Source: Actinomyces procaprae (GTDB taxonomy: Bacteria > Actinomycetota > Actinomycetes > Actinomycetales > Actinomycetaceae). From it: a stretch of DNA of 64,000 nucleotides. Of the stretch, positions 26,447 to 34,310 are shown piece by piece. The notes below the pieces were generated by a model. The model searched no databases, was not told the origin of the DNA, and was given only the letters and a program-made list of their open reading frames with translations. Position 1 is the stretch's first letter. The number at the start of each line of letters is the position of its first letter. The position numbers and the translations under genes are program-made. Location: assembly GCF_004798665.1 (NCBI RefSeq), contig NZ_CP039292.1, forward strand, positions 2,418,001-2,482,000, read 5' to 3'.

Positions 26447-28252
26447 ATGACGATGACCCCAGCCACCACCTCGCCGGATTCCGCTTCTACCCCCGAGGCC
26501 GCATCCCCTTCCGACGACGGCGCCCGCTCGAACCCCGCGAGCACCACCCCTCGCCCCTCCCGCACCGGCTCCGCGCGCCCCCGGCGACTGGTCGTCGTCG
26601 GCGGTGTCGCCGGCGGGATGAGCTGCGCCGCCCGCGCGCGCCGCCTGAGCGAGGAGGCCGAGATCATCGTCCTGGACCGCGGGCGGCACGTCTCCTTCGC
26701 CAACTGCGGCCTGCCCTACTACGTGGGCGGCGAGATCGAGGACCAGGCCGACCTGCTGGTGCAGACCCCCGAGCGGCTGCGCGCCTGGCTGAACCTGGAT
26801 GTGCGCACCGGCCACGACGTGGTCGGCATTGATCCCGTGGCGCAGGAGGTGATCGTGCGAACCGCCGACGGCGTCCAGCGCCTCGGCTACGACGCCCTGG
26901 TCCTCTCCCCCGGCGCGCAGGCCACGCGCCCGCCCGTCGACGGGCTCGACTCGCCGCGCGTGGCCACTCTGCGCAGCGTCGAGGACGCCGTGGCCCTGCG
27001 CGAGTGGGCGGACGCGGGTGCCCGGTCCGCCGTCGTCCTGGGCGCGGGCTTCATCGGCGTTGAGGCGGCCGAGGTGCTGGCCAGGCGCGGTATTGCCACC
27101 ACCATCGTCGAGTACGCGGAGCACGTGCTGCCGCCGTTGGAGCGGGAGCACGCCTACCCGATCACCCAGGAGCTGCGCGGGCTCGGCGTCGACGTCCGCA
27201 CGGGAACCGCCGCCGAGTCCATCACCCACGGCGCCGACGCCGACGAGGTCCACCTGGCCGACGGCACGCGCGTACGGGCCGACCTGATCGTCCTGGCCAC
27301 GGGGGTGCGCCCGGACACCGACGCCTTCGCCTCCTCCGGCCTGGAGCTGGAGCGCGGGGCCATCGTCGTCGACGAGCACGGCCGCACGAACCTACCGAAT
27401 GTCTACGCCGTCGGCGACGCCACCGTTTCCACCGATCCGGTGACCGGGGCCCGCCGCCCCGTCCCCCTGGCGGGACCGGCTAACCGGGCGGGGCGCCTGG
27501 TGGCCGACTTCATCATGGATCCCGAGCACGCCCGCCCGATCCCCGCACCCCTGGGCACGGCCATCGTGCGCGTCGGGGGCATGACGGCGGCGATGACCGG
27601 CGCGAACCGCGCCGCTCTGGACTCCGCCGGGATCGAGTACACGACCATCCACCTGCACCCCAACCAGCACGCCGGCTACTTCCCGGGGGCCTCCCAGCTG
27701 CACCTGTCGGTCAGCTTCGCCCCGGACGGGCGGATTCTCGGCGCCCAGTGCGTGGGGCGTGACGGCGTCGACAAGCGCATCGACGTGCTGGCCACGGCCA
27801 TCCGCGCCGGCCTGGGCGTCGCGGACCTGATCGACCTGGATCTGGCCTACGCCCCGCCCTTCGGCCAGGCGAAGGACCCGGTGAACCTGGTGGGAATGCT
27901 GGGCTCGAACGTGCTGGATGGAAGCGTGGAGGTGTGGGATGTGCGCGACCTGGAGCAGGTCCGCCACACCCACCTGCTGCTGGACGTGCGCACGAGCGCC
28001 GAGGTCGCCCGCGGCATGGTGCCGGGGGCACTCAATATCCCGCACACCGAGCTGCGCACCCGGATCGACGAGGTGCGGCAGGCGGCGGCCGGCCGCCCCA
28101 TCGGCGTGATCTGCCAGGTGGGGGTGCGGGCGAATATCGCCCACCGGATCCTGGCGGGCAATGGCCTGAAGTCCTCGGTCCTCACCGGCGGCATGATCAC
28201 CCTGCGCGCCTGGCTGGGCGACGACGCCGACTCCTACCTGGCCGGGGCGTGA
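26447..28252 (+). CDS. CoA-disulfide reductase fused to rhodanese
   Basis: 601 residues. A disordered N-terminal ~45 residues precedes an FAD/NAD(P)H pyridine nucleotide-disulfide oxidoreductase: LVVVGGVAGGMSCAARARRL, the redox cysteine in HVSFANCGLPYYVGG, VVLGAGFIGVEAAEVL, and NVYAVGDAT. A dimerisation domain follows (HPNQHAGYFPGASQLHLSV, YAPPFGQAKDPVNLVGM) and then a C-terminal rhodanese (LLLDVRTSAEVARGMVPGAL) whose active cysteine is in GVICQVGVRANIAHRIL. CoADR-RHD proteins reduce CoA disulfide or CoA persulfide and handle polysulfide sulfur. It is the first gene behind the CsoR/CstR operator, coupled to the regulator by a GTGA overlap. Confidence 0.93.
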   Translation: MTMTPATTSPDSASTPEAASPSDDGARSNPASTTPRPSRTGSARPRRLVVVGGVAGGMSCAARARRLSEEAEIIVLDRGRHVSFANCGLPYYVGGEIEDQADLLVQTPERLRAWLNLDVRTGHDVVGIDPVAQEVIVRTADGVQRLGYDALVLSPGAQATRPPVDGLDSPRVATLRSVEDAVALREWADAGARSAVVLGAGFIGVEAAEVLARRGIATTIVEYAEHVLPPLEREHAYPITQELRGLGVDVRTGTAAESITHGADADEVHLADGTRVRADLIVLATGVRPDTDAFASSGLELERGAIVVDEHGRTNLPNVYAVGDATVSTDPVTGARRPVPLAGPANRAGRLVADFIMDPEHARPIPAPLGTAIVRVGGMTAAMTGANRAALDSAGIEYTTIHLHPNQHAGYFPGASQLHLSVSFAPDGRILGAQCVGRDGVDKRIDVLATAIRAGLGVADLIDLDLAYAPPFGQAKDPVNLVGMLGSNVLDGSVEVWDVRDLEQVRHTHLLLDVRTSAEVARGMVPGALNIPHTELRTRIDEVRQAAAGRPIGVICQVGVRANIAHRILAGNGLKSSVLTGGMITLRAWLGDDADSYLAGA

Positions 28253-28677
28253 TCGCCGTGGCCAAGACTCAAGGTGCTGTAACTCGAGGTGCCGCCGCGC
28301 CGACGGCAGGCGCTGAGGCGACGGCGGCCCCGGGATTCGAGTGCGATCCGGAGACGAAGCGCCGCATCGTCAACCGGCTCAAGCGGGCGCGCGGCCAGCT
28401 GGACGCCGTCATCGACGCCGCCGAGCGTGAGGCCTCTTGCAAGGAGATCGTCACGCAGCTGTCGGCGGTGACGCACGCGCTGAACCGGGCCGGGTTCGTC
28501 ATCGTCGCCACCGCCATGCAGGCCTGCGCCGACGGCGAGCGTACGGCGGCGGCCGAGCGGGACGGTGGGGACGGCGTCAGCGAGGCCGACGGGACCGGAG
28601 CTTCGTCGGACGGGGCCTCCCGGCCGGGGGCGCTGACCATGGACGAGCTGGAGAAGATCTTCCTGTCCCTGGTCTGA
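28249..28677 (+). CDS. CsoR/CstR-family repressor (DUF156)
   Basis: 142 residues from a GTG at 28249 overlapping the reductase stop; a second GTG at 28258 is possible. The DUF156 helical core is plain: RRIVNRLKRARGQLDAVID, EASCKEIVTQLSAVTHALN and VIVATAMQAC. The two family cysteines are present, but the histidine that completes the copper site of CsoR (four residues before the second Cys) is replaced by Ala. That pattern fits CstR-like persulfide sensing, in line with the rhodanese neighbour. The ~30-residue N-terminus and acidic C-terminal tail are longer than in typical members. Predicted to bind the palindrome at 26361. Confidence 0.88.
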   Translation: MIAVAKTQGAVTRGAAAPTAGAEATAAPGFECDPETKRRIVNRLKRARGQLDAVIDAAEREASCKEIVTQLSAVTHALNRAGFVIVATAMQACADGERTAAAERDGGDGVSEADGTGASSDGASRPGALTMDELEKIFLSLV

Positions 28678-28743
28678 GCGCCACCCGGGCGCGATCTCCC
28701 CTTTTCTTTCATCACCCGATCACCACAACGAGAGGAGAACATC

Positions 28744-28923
28744 ATGTGTCGCAAGGTGACGTGCAAGCAGTGCGGCAAGCCCACCTGGGCCGGCTGCGGG
28801 CAGCACATTGAGCAGGCGCTGGCGGGCGTGCCCAAGTCGCAGCGCTGCCAGGGCCACGACGACGAGCCCGCCTCATCTGCTGCGCCGTCAGGCTTCCTGC
28901 GGGGGCTCTTCGGGAGGAAGTAG
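28744..28923 (+). CDS. Small Cys-rich conserved protein
   Basis: 59 residues from ATG 28744 with AGGAG 7 nt upstream. The N-terminal part, MCRKVTCKQCGKPTWAGCG, has two CxxC-spaced pairs plus further Cys and His (GQHIEQALAG and QRCQGH), a zinc-ribbon-like set of ligands. The short basic/hydrophobic tail FLRGLFGRK may contact a membrane or partner. Similar small proteins beginning MCRxVxCxxCGKxTWxGCG are familiar in actinobacteria, often near rhodanese genes. It lies 66 nt after the CstR-like gene on the same strand and is likely part of the same response. Function unknown; metal binding is inferred. Confidence 0.8.
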   Translation: MCRKVTCKQCGKPTWAGCGQHIEQALAGVPKSQRCQGHDDEPASSAAPSGFLRGLFGRK

Positions 28924-29019
28924 CGCCGCAGCCAGCGCCCTGCCGACGCCTGCGACGCTGTTTCTCAGGCGTGACCTGGGGCGTCTCCGCGGGTTGGTCT
29001 TCCGCCCTACAGTCATGTC

Positions 29020-31950
29020 ATGGCTGAGCTCCCTTCCCTGCTGCCGGTCGCGAAGAGCGCGACCAGCCTGCTGTTGCTAGGTGCCGACTTCGTTTCGGGC
29101 CCGTCCTTTGCGGGTGCGGCAGCGGTTGTCGGCGAGGCCGCGACGTGGTGGGATCGTCTGCACGCGCTCAAGGGCCGGGATCAGGAGCAGGAGGCCCTGA
29201 GCCGGCGGATCGAGGCGCGTCTGCGCTCGCAGCTAGAAGCCATGCAGCCTGCGATCCAGGCACGTGATATCTCCTCGACCGTGCTCGCCAGTGCCGTCAC
29301 CGAGGTTGAAGTTCTCATTAAGGAGTTAGAGGCCGACCCGAGCATCTTTGTGGCTGCGGTACGGAACCCTGAGAGTTTCAAAGCTGGGCTGCGTCAGCGC
29401 GGCGGCGCACGCAGGGCAAACCTTGAGGAGAAGGCTGAGGAGTTCTTCGATCGCCTGGTTGACACCACCGCCGATGAGATCATCGTGTTGGCGCCGTCGT
29501 CTCCCAAGTTCCAACTCGGAGCCTTGCAAAAGCTATTGGACGGGCAGGACAGGATACTTGAAAATCAAAACCTGCTCCTCGCCAACGACCAGAAGATGCA
29601 TGCGAAGATTGATTACCTCATAGCGACTGGGCAAGCATCCTCGGTATCCCAGCGCCAGGAATCGTCTCGCTTCGGCACGCGCCCGACCGTCGCCGACGGG
29701 TTTATAAAACGACCCCAATTCACTCGACTCCTAGAGTCGGTGGTCGCGCAGTCAGCTGAGCGCACGGTTCTGGTGGGTATGCGCGGATGTGGTAAGTCCC
29801 AGCTCGCAGCCGCCCTGGCGCGATACTGCGAGAAGCAGGACTGGCAGCTTGTCGCCTGGATTAATGCCCAGTCTCGCGATTCGGTGTTGGCAGGGCTATC
29901 GGAGTTGGGCCTGGCTCTGGGAGTGCCAACCGGCGAGGATTTGACCCCTGAGGTGCTTGCACAGCGTTGTCTCAACGCGCTCGCCTCAGACAAGGCCTCC
30001 GATCGTCTCGCGGTCCTGGACAATGTTGAGCGCCTTGATGATCTGCGTGACGTGGTGCCACGGGGCCAAGGACTGCGCGTGCTCGCTACCACCACCCGGC
30101 ACTCCGGCTGGGACGGGCAGGGATGGGACCAGATCGACGTCACGGAGTTCGACAGGTCGGAGGCCGTCGACTTCCTGCTGCGCAGGACAGGTCAGGACGA
30201 TGCAACTACTGCTGGCGAAATCGCCGAGAGACTCGGCGATCTGCCGTTGGCAATCGCTCAGGCCGCCGCCTCCATCAAATACGAGAGCTGCACCTTGGGC
30301 GAGTACCTGGTTCGCCTGAGCCAGACCAAGCTTGAGGACGCTGTGCCCAAGCTCGACGGAGACCTCTACCCCGAGGGAGTCGCCTTCGCGTTGTGGATGG
30401 CGATCGAAGGAGTGCTCGAGCGGATCGCTGCCATCTCATTGCCACGGGCAAAGATCGCCCGCGACCAGCTGGGAGCCCTGGCGCTGCTCGCCGCATCGGG
30501 AGTACCCACACGGTGGCTTTCGGCAGCCACAAACGATGCGGGCGAAGCACGCCGGGCGCTGGCCGAACTCCGCAACTCCTCGATCTGCCAAGTCTCGGAT
30601 GACGGTGCCACAATCACAATTCACCGCCTACAGGGGCAGGTATTCAGAGAAACGCGCACTGAAAGCCAAAAGAAGGAGATGACGGCCGCGGCAGTCGGCA
30701 CACTGACCGCAATTGACTTCGACGCGATCCCACAAAACAACACACAGGAACGTCGCCGCGAAGTACTGGACCGCGTCGCACAACTGCGAACCATCGCAGA
30801 GCAAGAGCACTCACGCGAGCTTTTTAGATATTCACGCATCAGCAACTTACTTTCCGATACGCTTAGGCGCGCCTCCGAGCTTGGGGCACCGCAGGATGCG
30901 CTGTTTCTAGAAGCAGCGGTAGACGTCCAGACGACCATCCTGGGCACAAACCACGCCGACTCACTAAGGAGCCGCAACAACCTTGCCTACGCCTACCAGG
31001 CAGCGGGCCGGACGGAGGAGGCCATCGAACTGTGCGAGCAGGTCCTGCAGGACAGCCTGCGCATCCTCGGCCCCGACCACCCCCAAACCCTGACCAGCCG
31101 CCACAACCTCGCAGGCGCCTACCAGGATACGGGCCGGACGGAGGAGGCCATCAACCTGTTCGACCAGGTCCTGCAGGACAGCCTGCGCATCCTCGGCCCC
31201 GACCACCCCCAAACCCTGACCAGCCGCCACAACCTCGCCTACGCCTACCAGGATACGGGCCGGACGGAGGACGCCATCGACCTGTACCAGCAGGTCCTGC
31301 AGGACAGCCTGCGCATCCTCGGCCCCAACCACCCCGACACCCTCACGAGCCGCCACAACCTCGCAGGCGCCTACCATGATACGGGCCGGACGGAGGACGC
31401 CATCGGCATGTTCGATCAGGTCCTGCAGGACAGCCTGCGCATCCTCGGCCCCAACCACCCCGACACCCTGACCACCCGCAACAACCTCGCCTACGCCTAC
31501 CAGACAGCGGGCAAAGTGGAAGAGGCTATCGACCTGTTCGAGCGTGTGTTGGAGGCCAGCCTGCACATCCTCGGCCCCAACCACCCCCACACCCTGACCA
31601 CCCGCAACAACCTCGCCTACGCCTACCAGGCAGCGGGCCGGACAGAGGACGCCATCGGCATGTTCGATCAGGTCCTACAGGACAGCCTGCGCATCCTCGG
31701 CCCCAACCACCCCGACACCCTGACCACCCGCAACAACCTCGCAGGCGCCTACCATGATACGGGCCGGACAGAGGACGCCATCGGCATGTTCGATCAGGTC
31801 CTACAGGACAGCCTGCGCATCCTCGGCCCCAACCACCCCCACACCCTGACCACCCGCAACAACCTCGCAGGCGCCTACCAGGCAGCGGGCCGGACAGAGG
31901 ATGCTGCCAAGCTAACGGGTGCAGCCGATTCCGACCCCAAGGGCTCTTGA
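29020..31950 (+). CDS. STAND (NB-ARC-like) NTPase with TPR array
   Basis: 976 residues. An N-terminal helical region of ~230 residues (EEFFDRLVDTTADEI, FQLGALQKLLDGQDRILE) of unknown activity precedes an NB-ARC/STAND NTPase: Walker A VGMRGCGKSQL (~253-262), Walker B RLAVLDNVE (~329-337), sensor LATTTR, and a GLPL-type LGDLPLAIAQAA (~405-416). A winged-helix-like region leads to eight 42-residue TPRs (633-968). The layout is that of NLR-like signal sensors, many of which act in anti-phage defence: the TPRs would sense, the NTPase would oligomerise, and the N-terminus would be the effector. No ribosome site is evident; a TACAGT box ~10 nt upstream suggests a leaderless message. Not one of the named Avs types as far as can be seen. 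Confidence 0.88.
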   Translation: MAELPSLLPVAKSATSLLLLGADFVSGPSFAGAAAVVGEAATWWDRLHALKGRDQEQEALSRRIEARLRSQLEAMQPAIQARDISSTVLASAVTEVEVLIKELEADPSIFVAAVRNPESFKAGLRQRGGARRANLEEKAEEFFDRLVDTTADEIIVLAPSSPKFQLGALQKLLDGQDRILENQNLLLANDQKMHAKIDYLIATGQASSVSQRQESSRFGTRPTVADGFIKRPQFTRLLESVVAQSAERTVLVGMRGCGKSQLAAALARYCEKQDWQLVAWINAQSRDSVLAGLSELGLALGVPTGEDLTPEVLAQRCLNALASDKASDRLAVLDNVERLDDLRDVVPRGQGLRVLATTTRHSGWDGQGWDQIDVTEFDRSEAVDFLLRRTGQDDATTAGEIAERLGDLPLAIAQAAASIKYESCTLGEYLVRLSQTKLEDAVPKLDGDLYPEGVAFALWMAIEGVLERIAAISLPRAKIARDQLGALALLAASGVPTRWLSAATNDAGEARRALAELRNSSICQVSDDGATITIHRLQGQVFRETRTESQKKEMTAAAVGTLTAIDFDAIPQNNTQERRREVLDRVAQLRTIAEQEHSRELFRYSRISNLLSDTLRRASELGAPQDALFLEAAVDVQTTILGTNHADSLRSRNNLAYAYQAAGRTEEAIELCEQVLQDSLRILGPDHPQTLTSRHNLAGAYQDTGRTEEAINLFDQVLQDSLRILGPDHPQTLTSRHNLAYAYQDTGRTEDAIDLYQQVLQDSLRILGPNHPDTLTSRHNLAGAYHDTGRTEDAIGMFDQVLQDSLRILGPNHPDTLTTRNNLAYAYQTAGKVEEAIDLFERVLEASLHILGPNHPHTLTTRNNLAYAYQAAGRTEDAIGMFDQVLQDSLRILGPNHPDTLTTRNNLAGAYHDTGRTEDAIGMFDQVLQDSLRILGPNHPHTLTTRNNLAGAYQAAGRTEDAAKLTGAADSDPKGS
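30916..31923 (+). repeat. Eight 126-bp coding repeats (TPR array)
   Basis: Eight in-frame 126-nt units begin at 30916, 31042, 31168, 31294, 31420, 31546, 31672 and 31798. The first is diverged; units 2-8 are almost identical in DNA, for example GTCCTGCAGGACAGCCTGCG recurs in units 2-5. Units 4 and 7 encode practically the same 42 residues. Near-identity at silent sites indicates recent expansion or gene conversion, and copy number may vary between strains. Confidence 0.92.
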
Positions 31951-32392
31951 ACCTCTGAGGCACCGCACAGCGCAGTGAAGTGATCGCTCCCCTGGCATGT
32001 GGAGCCTTCCAGCGGACTGGATGCACAGATCCCGTCATGCTCCATCCCTCGGTTACCTGCACGCCCATCAGGCATCGCTGGCTGCGGAGCTCCCGCTAAG
32101 CCTGCCCAACGCCCTGCCTCAGTGTGATGGCGAGGTCGCCGCCCTCGCCGTCGGGATTGGCAATAGCCCCGCTGTCGGGGTCGGGCACACGCGGCCCCTC
32201 GGAGTCGTGCACCGAGGTCATAGCCGCACCGACGCCTATCCGCCGGTCTAGGACGGTCCTCGACAGCCCCACCCTCGGTACCCCGACTACGCCGCGCGCG
32301 GGAGCCCCCAGGGATCGAGGACGATCACCTGACTCAGAGCGCCTTGTCTGCTCAGGACGCCACCTGAGGCAGTTACGCTGTAGCCTGGTGGC
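31951..32392. other. Intergenic region with no supported gene
   Basis: 442 nt between the STAND gene and the ATPase-DUF4276 pair. A minus-strand 41-codon frame (32096-32221, starting MTSVHDSEGPRVPDPDSG) has no ribosome site and no recognised family. A short TACGCT box about 25 nt before 32393 could be the -10 of the following operon. Nothing else stands out. Confidence 0.6.
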
Positions 32393-33535
32393 ATGGCCGC
32401 CCAGGAGTCGCTCGGACGAATCGTCATCCAGGGGTACCGCTCGATTCGCGACCTCGACCTGGAGCTGACAAGTGACGTCACCGTCCTCATCGGCGCCAAC
32501 GGGTCCGGCAAGTCCAACCTGGTCAGCGCCCTTGAGCTCATCTCCCGCGTCTGGGATGACACGTTCCAGAACTACCTCACGGACCGCGGCGGGCTCGCGC
32601 CCTCCCTCCGCGACGAGGACGGCGCCGCGCGCATCTCAATCTTCGGCGCAGCCACCCCGGGGCGTCCCATCAACGGCTACCGCGTAGCGCTCGCGCTTGA
32701 CGACGACGACGCTCCCCGCGTCACAGAGGATCTCCTGTTCCAACAGCCATGGGAGCACAATCGCCCGTTCGAGGAGAGGATATCCCGACGCGACCTGCAT
32801 GGAAGGGGCAAGACCGTCCCTCACGAGAGGCAGGGTAAACGTGCTATTGCCTATTACGTCGCGCCTATCGTCTCCGGATGTCGCGTATTCCACTTCGACG
32901 ACGTCTCCCCCAACGCCCCTGTACGGCAGTACAGCAACACCGCAGACGATATTGCGCTTCACTCCGACGCCTCAAACATTGGCCCATTCCTGCTCAAGAC
33001 TCGCGAAAATCACCCCCACCGCTACGAGCAGATCGTCTCGACCGTACGCTCCGCGGCGCCATTCTTTGAGGACTTCGTGCTGGAGCCGAACCAGAACGAG
33101 CGGCTCCGACTACGCTGGCGACAGCGTGGGCTCGACCGCGTCTTCTCCTCCCGCGAGATGAGCGACGGCACCTTGCGGTTCGTGTGCCTGGCGACTCTAC
33201 TGCTGGGCCCAGATCTTCCCTCGACCGTAGTTCTGGACGAGCCCGAGCTCGGCCTGCACCCAGCAGCGATCACGCTGCTCGCGGAGATGATCCACGCCGC
33301 AGGCAGGATGGGGCATCGCGTCCTGGTAGCCACCCAGTCGGTGCCCTTGCTGTCGCACTTCGAAATCGGTGAAGTACTGGTGCTGAACCGGGTCGACGGC
33401 ACCACGGTCGCCACGCGCCCCGACCCTGAACACCTCACAGGTTTTCTCGAGGAGTACTCGGTAGGAGCCCTGTGGGAGATGAACCTGCTCACAGGCCATC
33501 CGTCCTTCCACGAGCAGCCGATCGAGGTTATCTGA
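32393..33535 (+). CDS. AAA_21/RecF-like ATPase of a two-gene module
   Basis: 380 residues. N-terminal GRIVIQGYRSIRDLDLELTS, Walker A IGANGSGKSNLVSALELIS (~33-41), the ABC-like signature EMSDGTLRFVCLATLL, Walker B STVVLDEPELGLHPAAI and the switch histidine region VLVATQSVPLLS. The stop codon shares a base with the start of the DUF4276 gene (TGATG), so the pair is translationally coupled. It resembles, but is clearly distinct from, the tandem ATPases at 17.7-20.6 kb. Two-gene ATPase plus TOPRIM-like modules such as PARIS act in phage defence by sensing through the ATPase and releasing a nuclease; this role is inferred here. Confidence 0.88.
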   Translation: MAAQESLGRIVIQGYRSIRDLDLELTSDVTVLIGANGSGKSNLVSALELISRVWDDTFQNYLTDRGGLAPSLRDEDGAARISIFGAATPGRPINGYRVALALDDDDAPRVTEDLLFQQPWEHNRPFEERISRRDLHGRGKTVPHERQGKRAIAYYVAPIVSGCRVFHFDDVSPNAPVRQYSNTADDIALHSDASNIGPFLLKTRENHPHRYEQIVSTVRSAAPFFEDFVLEPNQNERLRLRWRQRGLDRVFSSREMSDGTLRFVCLATLLLGPDLPSTVVLDEPELGLHPAAITLLAEMIHAAGRMGHRVLVATQSVPLLSHFEIGEVLVLNRVDGTTVATRPDPEHLTGFLEEYSVGALWEMNLLTGHPSFHEQPIEVI

Positions 33536-34200
33536 TGACAGCTCCCAGACAAGTCATGGTGCTCGTTGAAGGACAAACCGAGAAAGACATCTTGGAGAGC
33601 GTTTTCGCCCCCATGGCGAAGTCTCGCTCGGTGTACGTTTACCCGATTCCCGTCACTACATCCCAAACGCCCAAAGGACCCAACCGGGGCGGCGGCACCT
33701 GGGGAAACTATGATCACAGCCTGCGTAACCTGCTTAAAGGCACCCACCTGAGCAGTGTCGGCCTGCTGATAGACTTCTACGGCTACCCGCGCAATGCACC
33801 CGGCTACGTTTCCAACGGCAAAGGGGAGTCGTACCGGCTGTCCTTGGAACAGGCGCTTCGAGACCACTTCGAGGACCCCAGGTTCCACCCACTCGTCGTC
33901 AAGCATGAGATCGAGGCACTGGCGCTCGCATCCATCTCCGCCGGTCATTCGACGGGAGCCTTCTCAGCAAAGGCGCTGAAGCAACTCATCAAAGACGTCG
34001 AGGCAAGCGGAGGCCCAGAGGAGGTCAACAACGGGCCGGACACGAGCCCGTCCAAGCGTATTCTCCGGGTCTGTCCCGAATACCGCAAAGTGCAACATGG
34101 CCGGGAGCTTGCAGAGTTGGCGGGTGCGGAAGAGCTTCTGAGGCAGTGCCCCACGTTCGCGGCCTGGTGGAAGAGCCTTCTCGAGGACGCGCCGTCCTGA
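33535..34200 (+). CDS. DUF4276 (TOPRIM-like) protein
   Basis: 221 residues from ATG 33535. The DUF4276 hallmarks are present: VMVLVEGQTEKDILESVF at the N-terminus, where the Glu of VEGxTE corresponds to the TOPRIM catalytic Glu, then GTWGNYDHSLRNLL, GLLIDFYGYPRN (acidic DxxG position) and LVVKHEIEALALAS. The C-terminal half continues with KRILRVCPEYRKVQHG. TOPRIM-like proteins cut or nick nucleic acids with Mg. It is coupled to the ATPase and likely acts as its effector. The base composition is lower in G+C than the sbc genes that follow, consistent with acquisition as a module. Confidence 0.85.
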   Translation: MTAPRQVMVLVEGQTEKDILESVFAPMAKSRSVYVYPIPVTTSQTPKGPNRGGGTWGNYDHSLRNLLKGTHLSSVGLLIDFYGYPRNAPGYVSNGKGESYRLSLEQALRDHFEDPRFHPLVVKHEIEALALASISAGHSTGAFSAKALKQLIKDVEASGGPEEVNNGPDTSPSKRILRVCPEYRKVQHGRELAELAGAEELLRQCPTFAAWWKSLLEDAPS

Positions 34201-34310
34201 GCCGTCGACGGTGCGCGCCGCGCACTCGCTAACCACATGCCGTACGTCCGCTGCACGCCACCCGCTAAGCACCTCGAATTCGTGTCGGAGGTCTGTGAGA
34301 GGCTGCGGGC

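Noticed and set aside
24668..27379. 903-codon minus-strand open frame opposite the permease and reductase genes
   Set aside because: Its translation is low-complexity Gly/Ala/Val/Asp/His typical of antisense frames in high-GC DNA, and both plus-strand genes have clear family motifs.
30916..31923. CRISPR array
   Set aside because: The 126-nt units are contiguous, in frame and encode TPRs; there are no spacers and no cas genes.
32096..32221. 41-codon minus-strand ORF between the STAND and ATPase genes
   Set aside because: No ribosome site, no recognised family and no coupling to neighbours.
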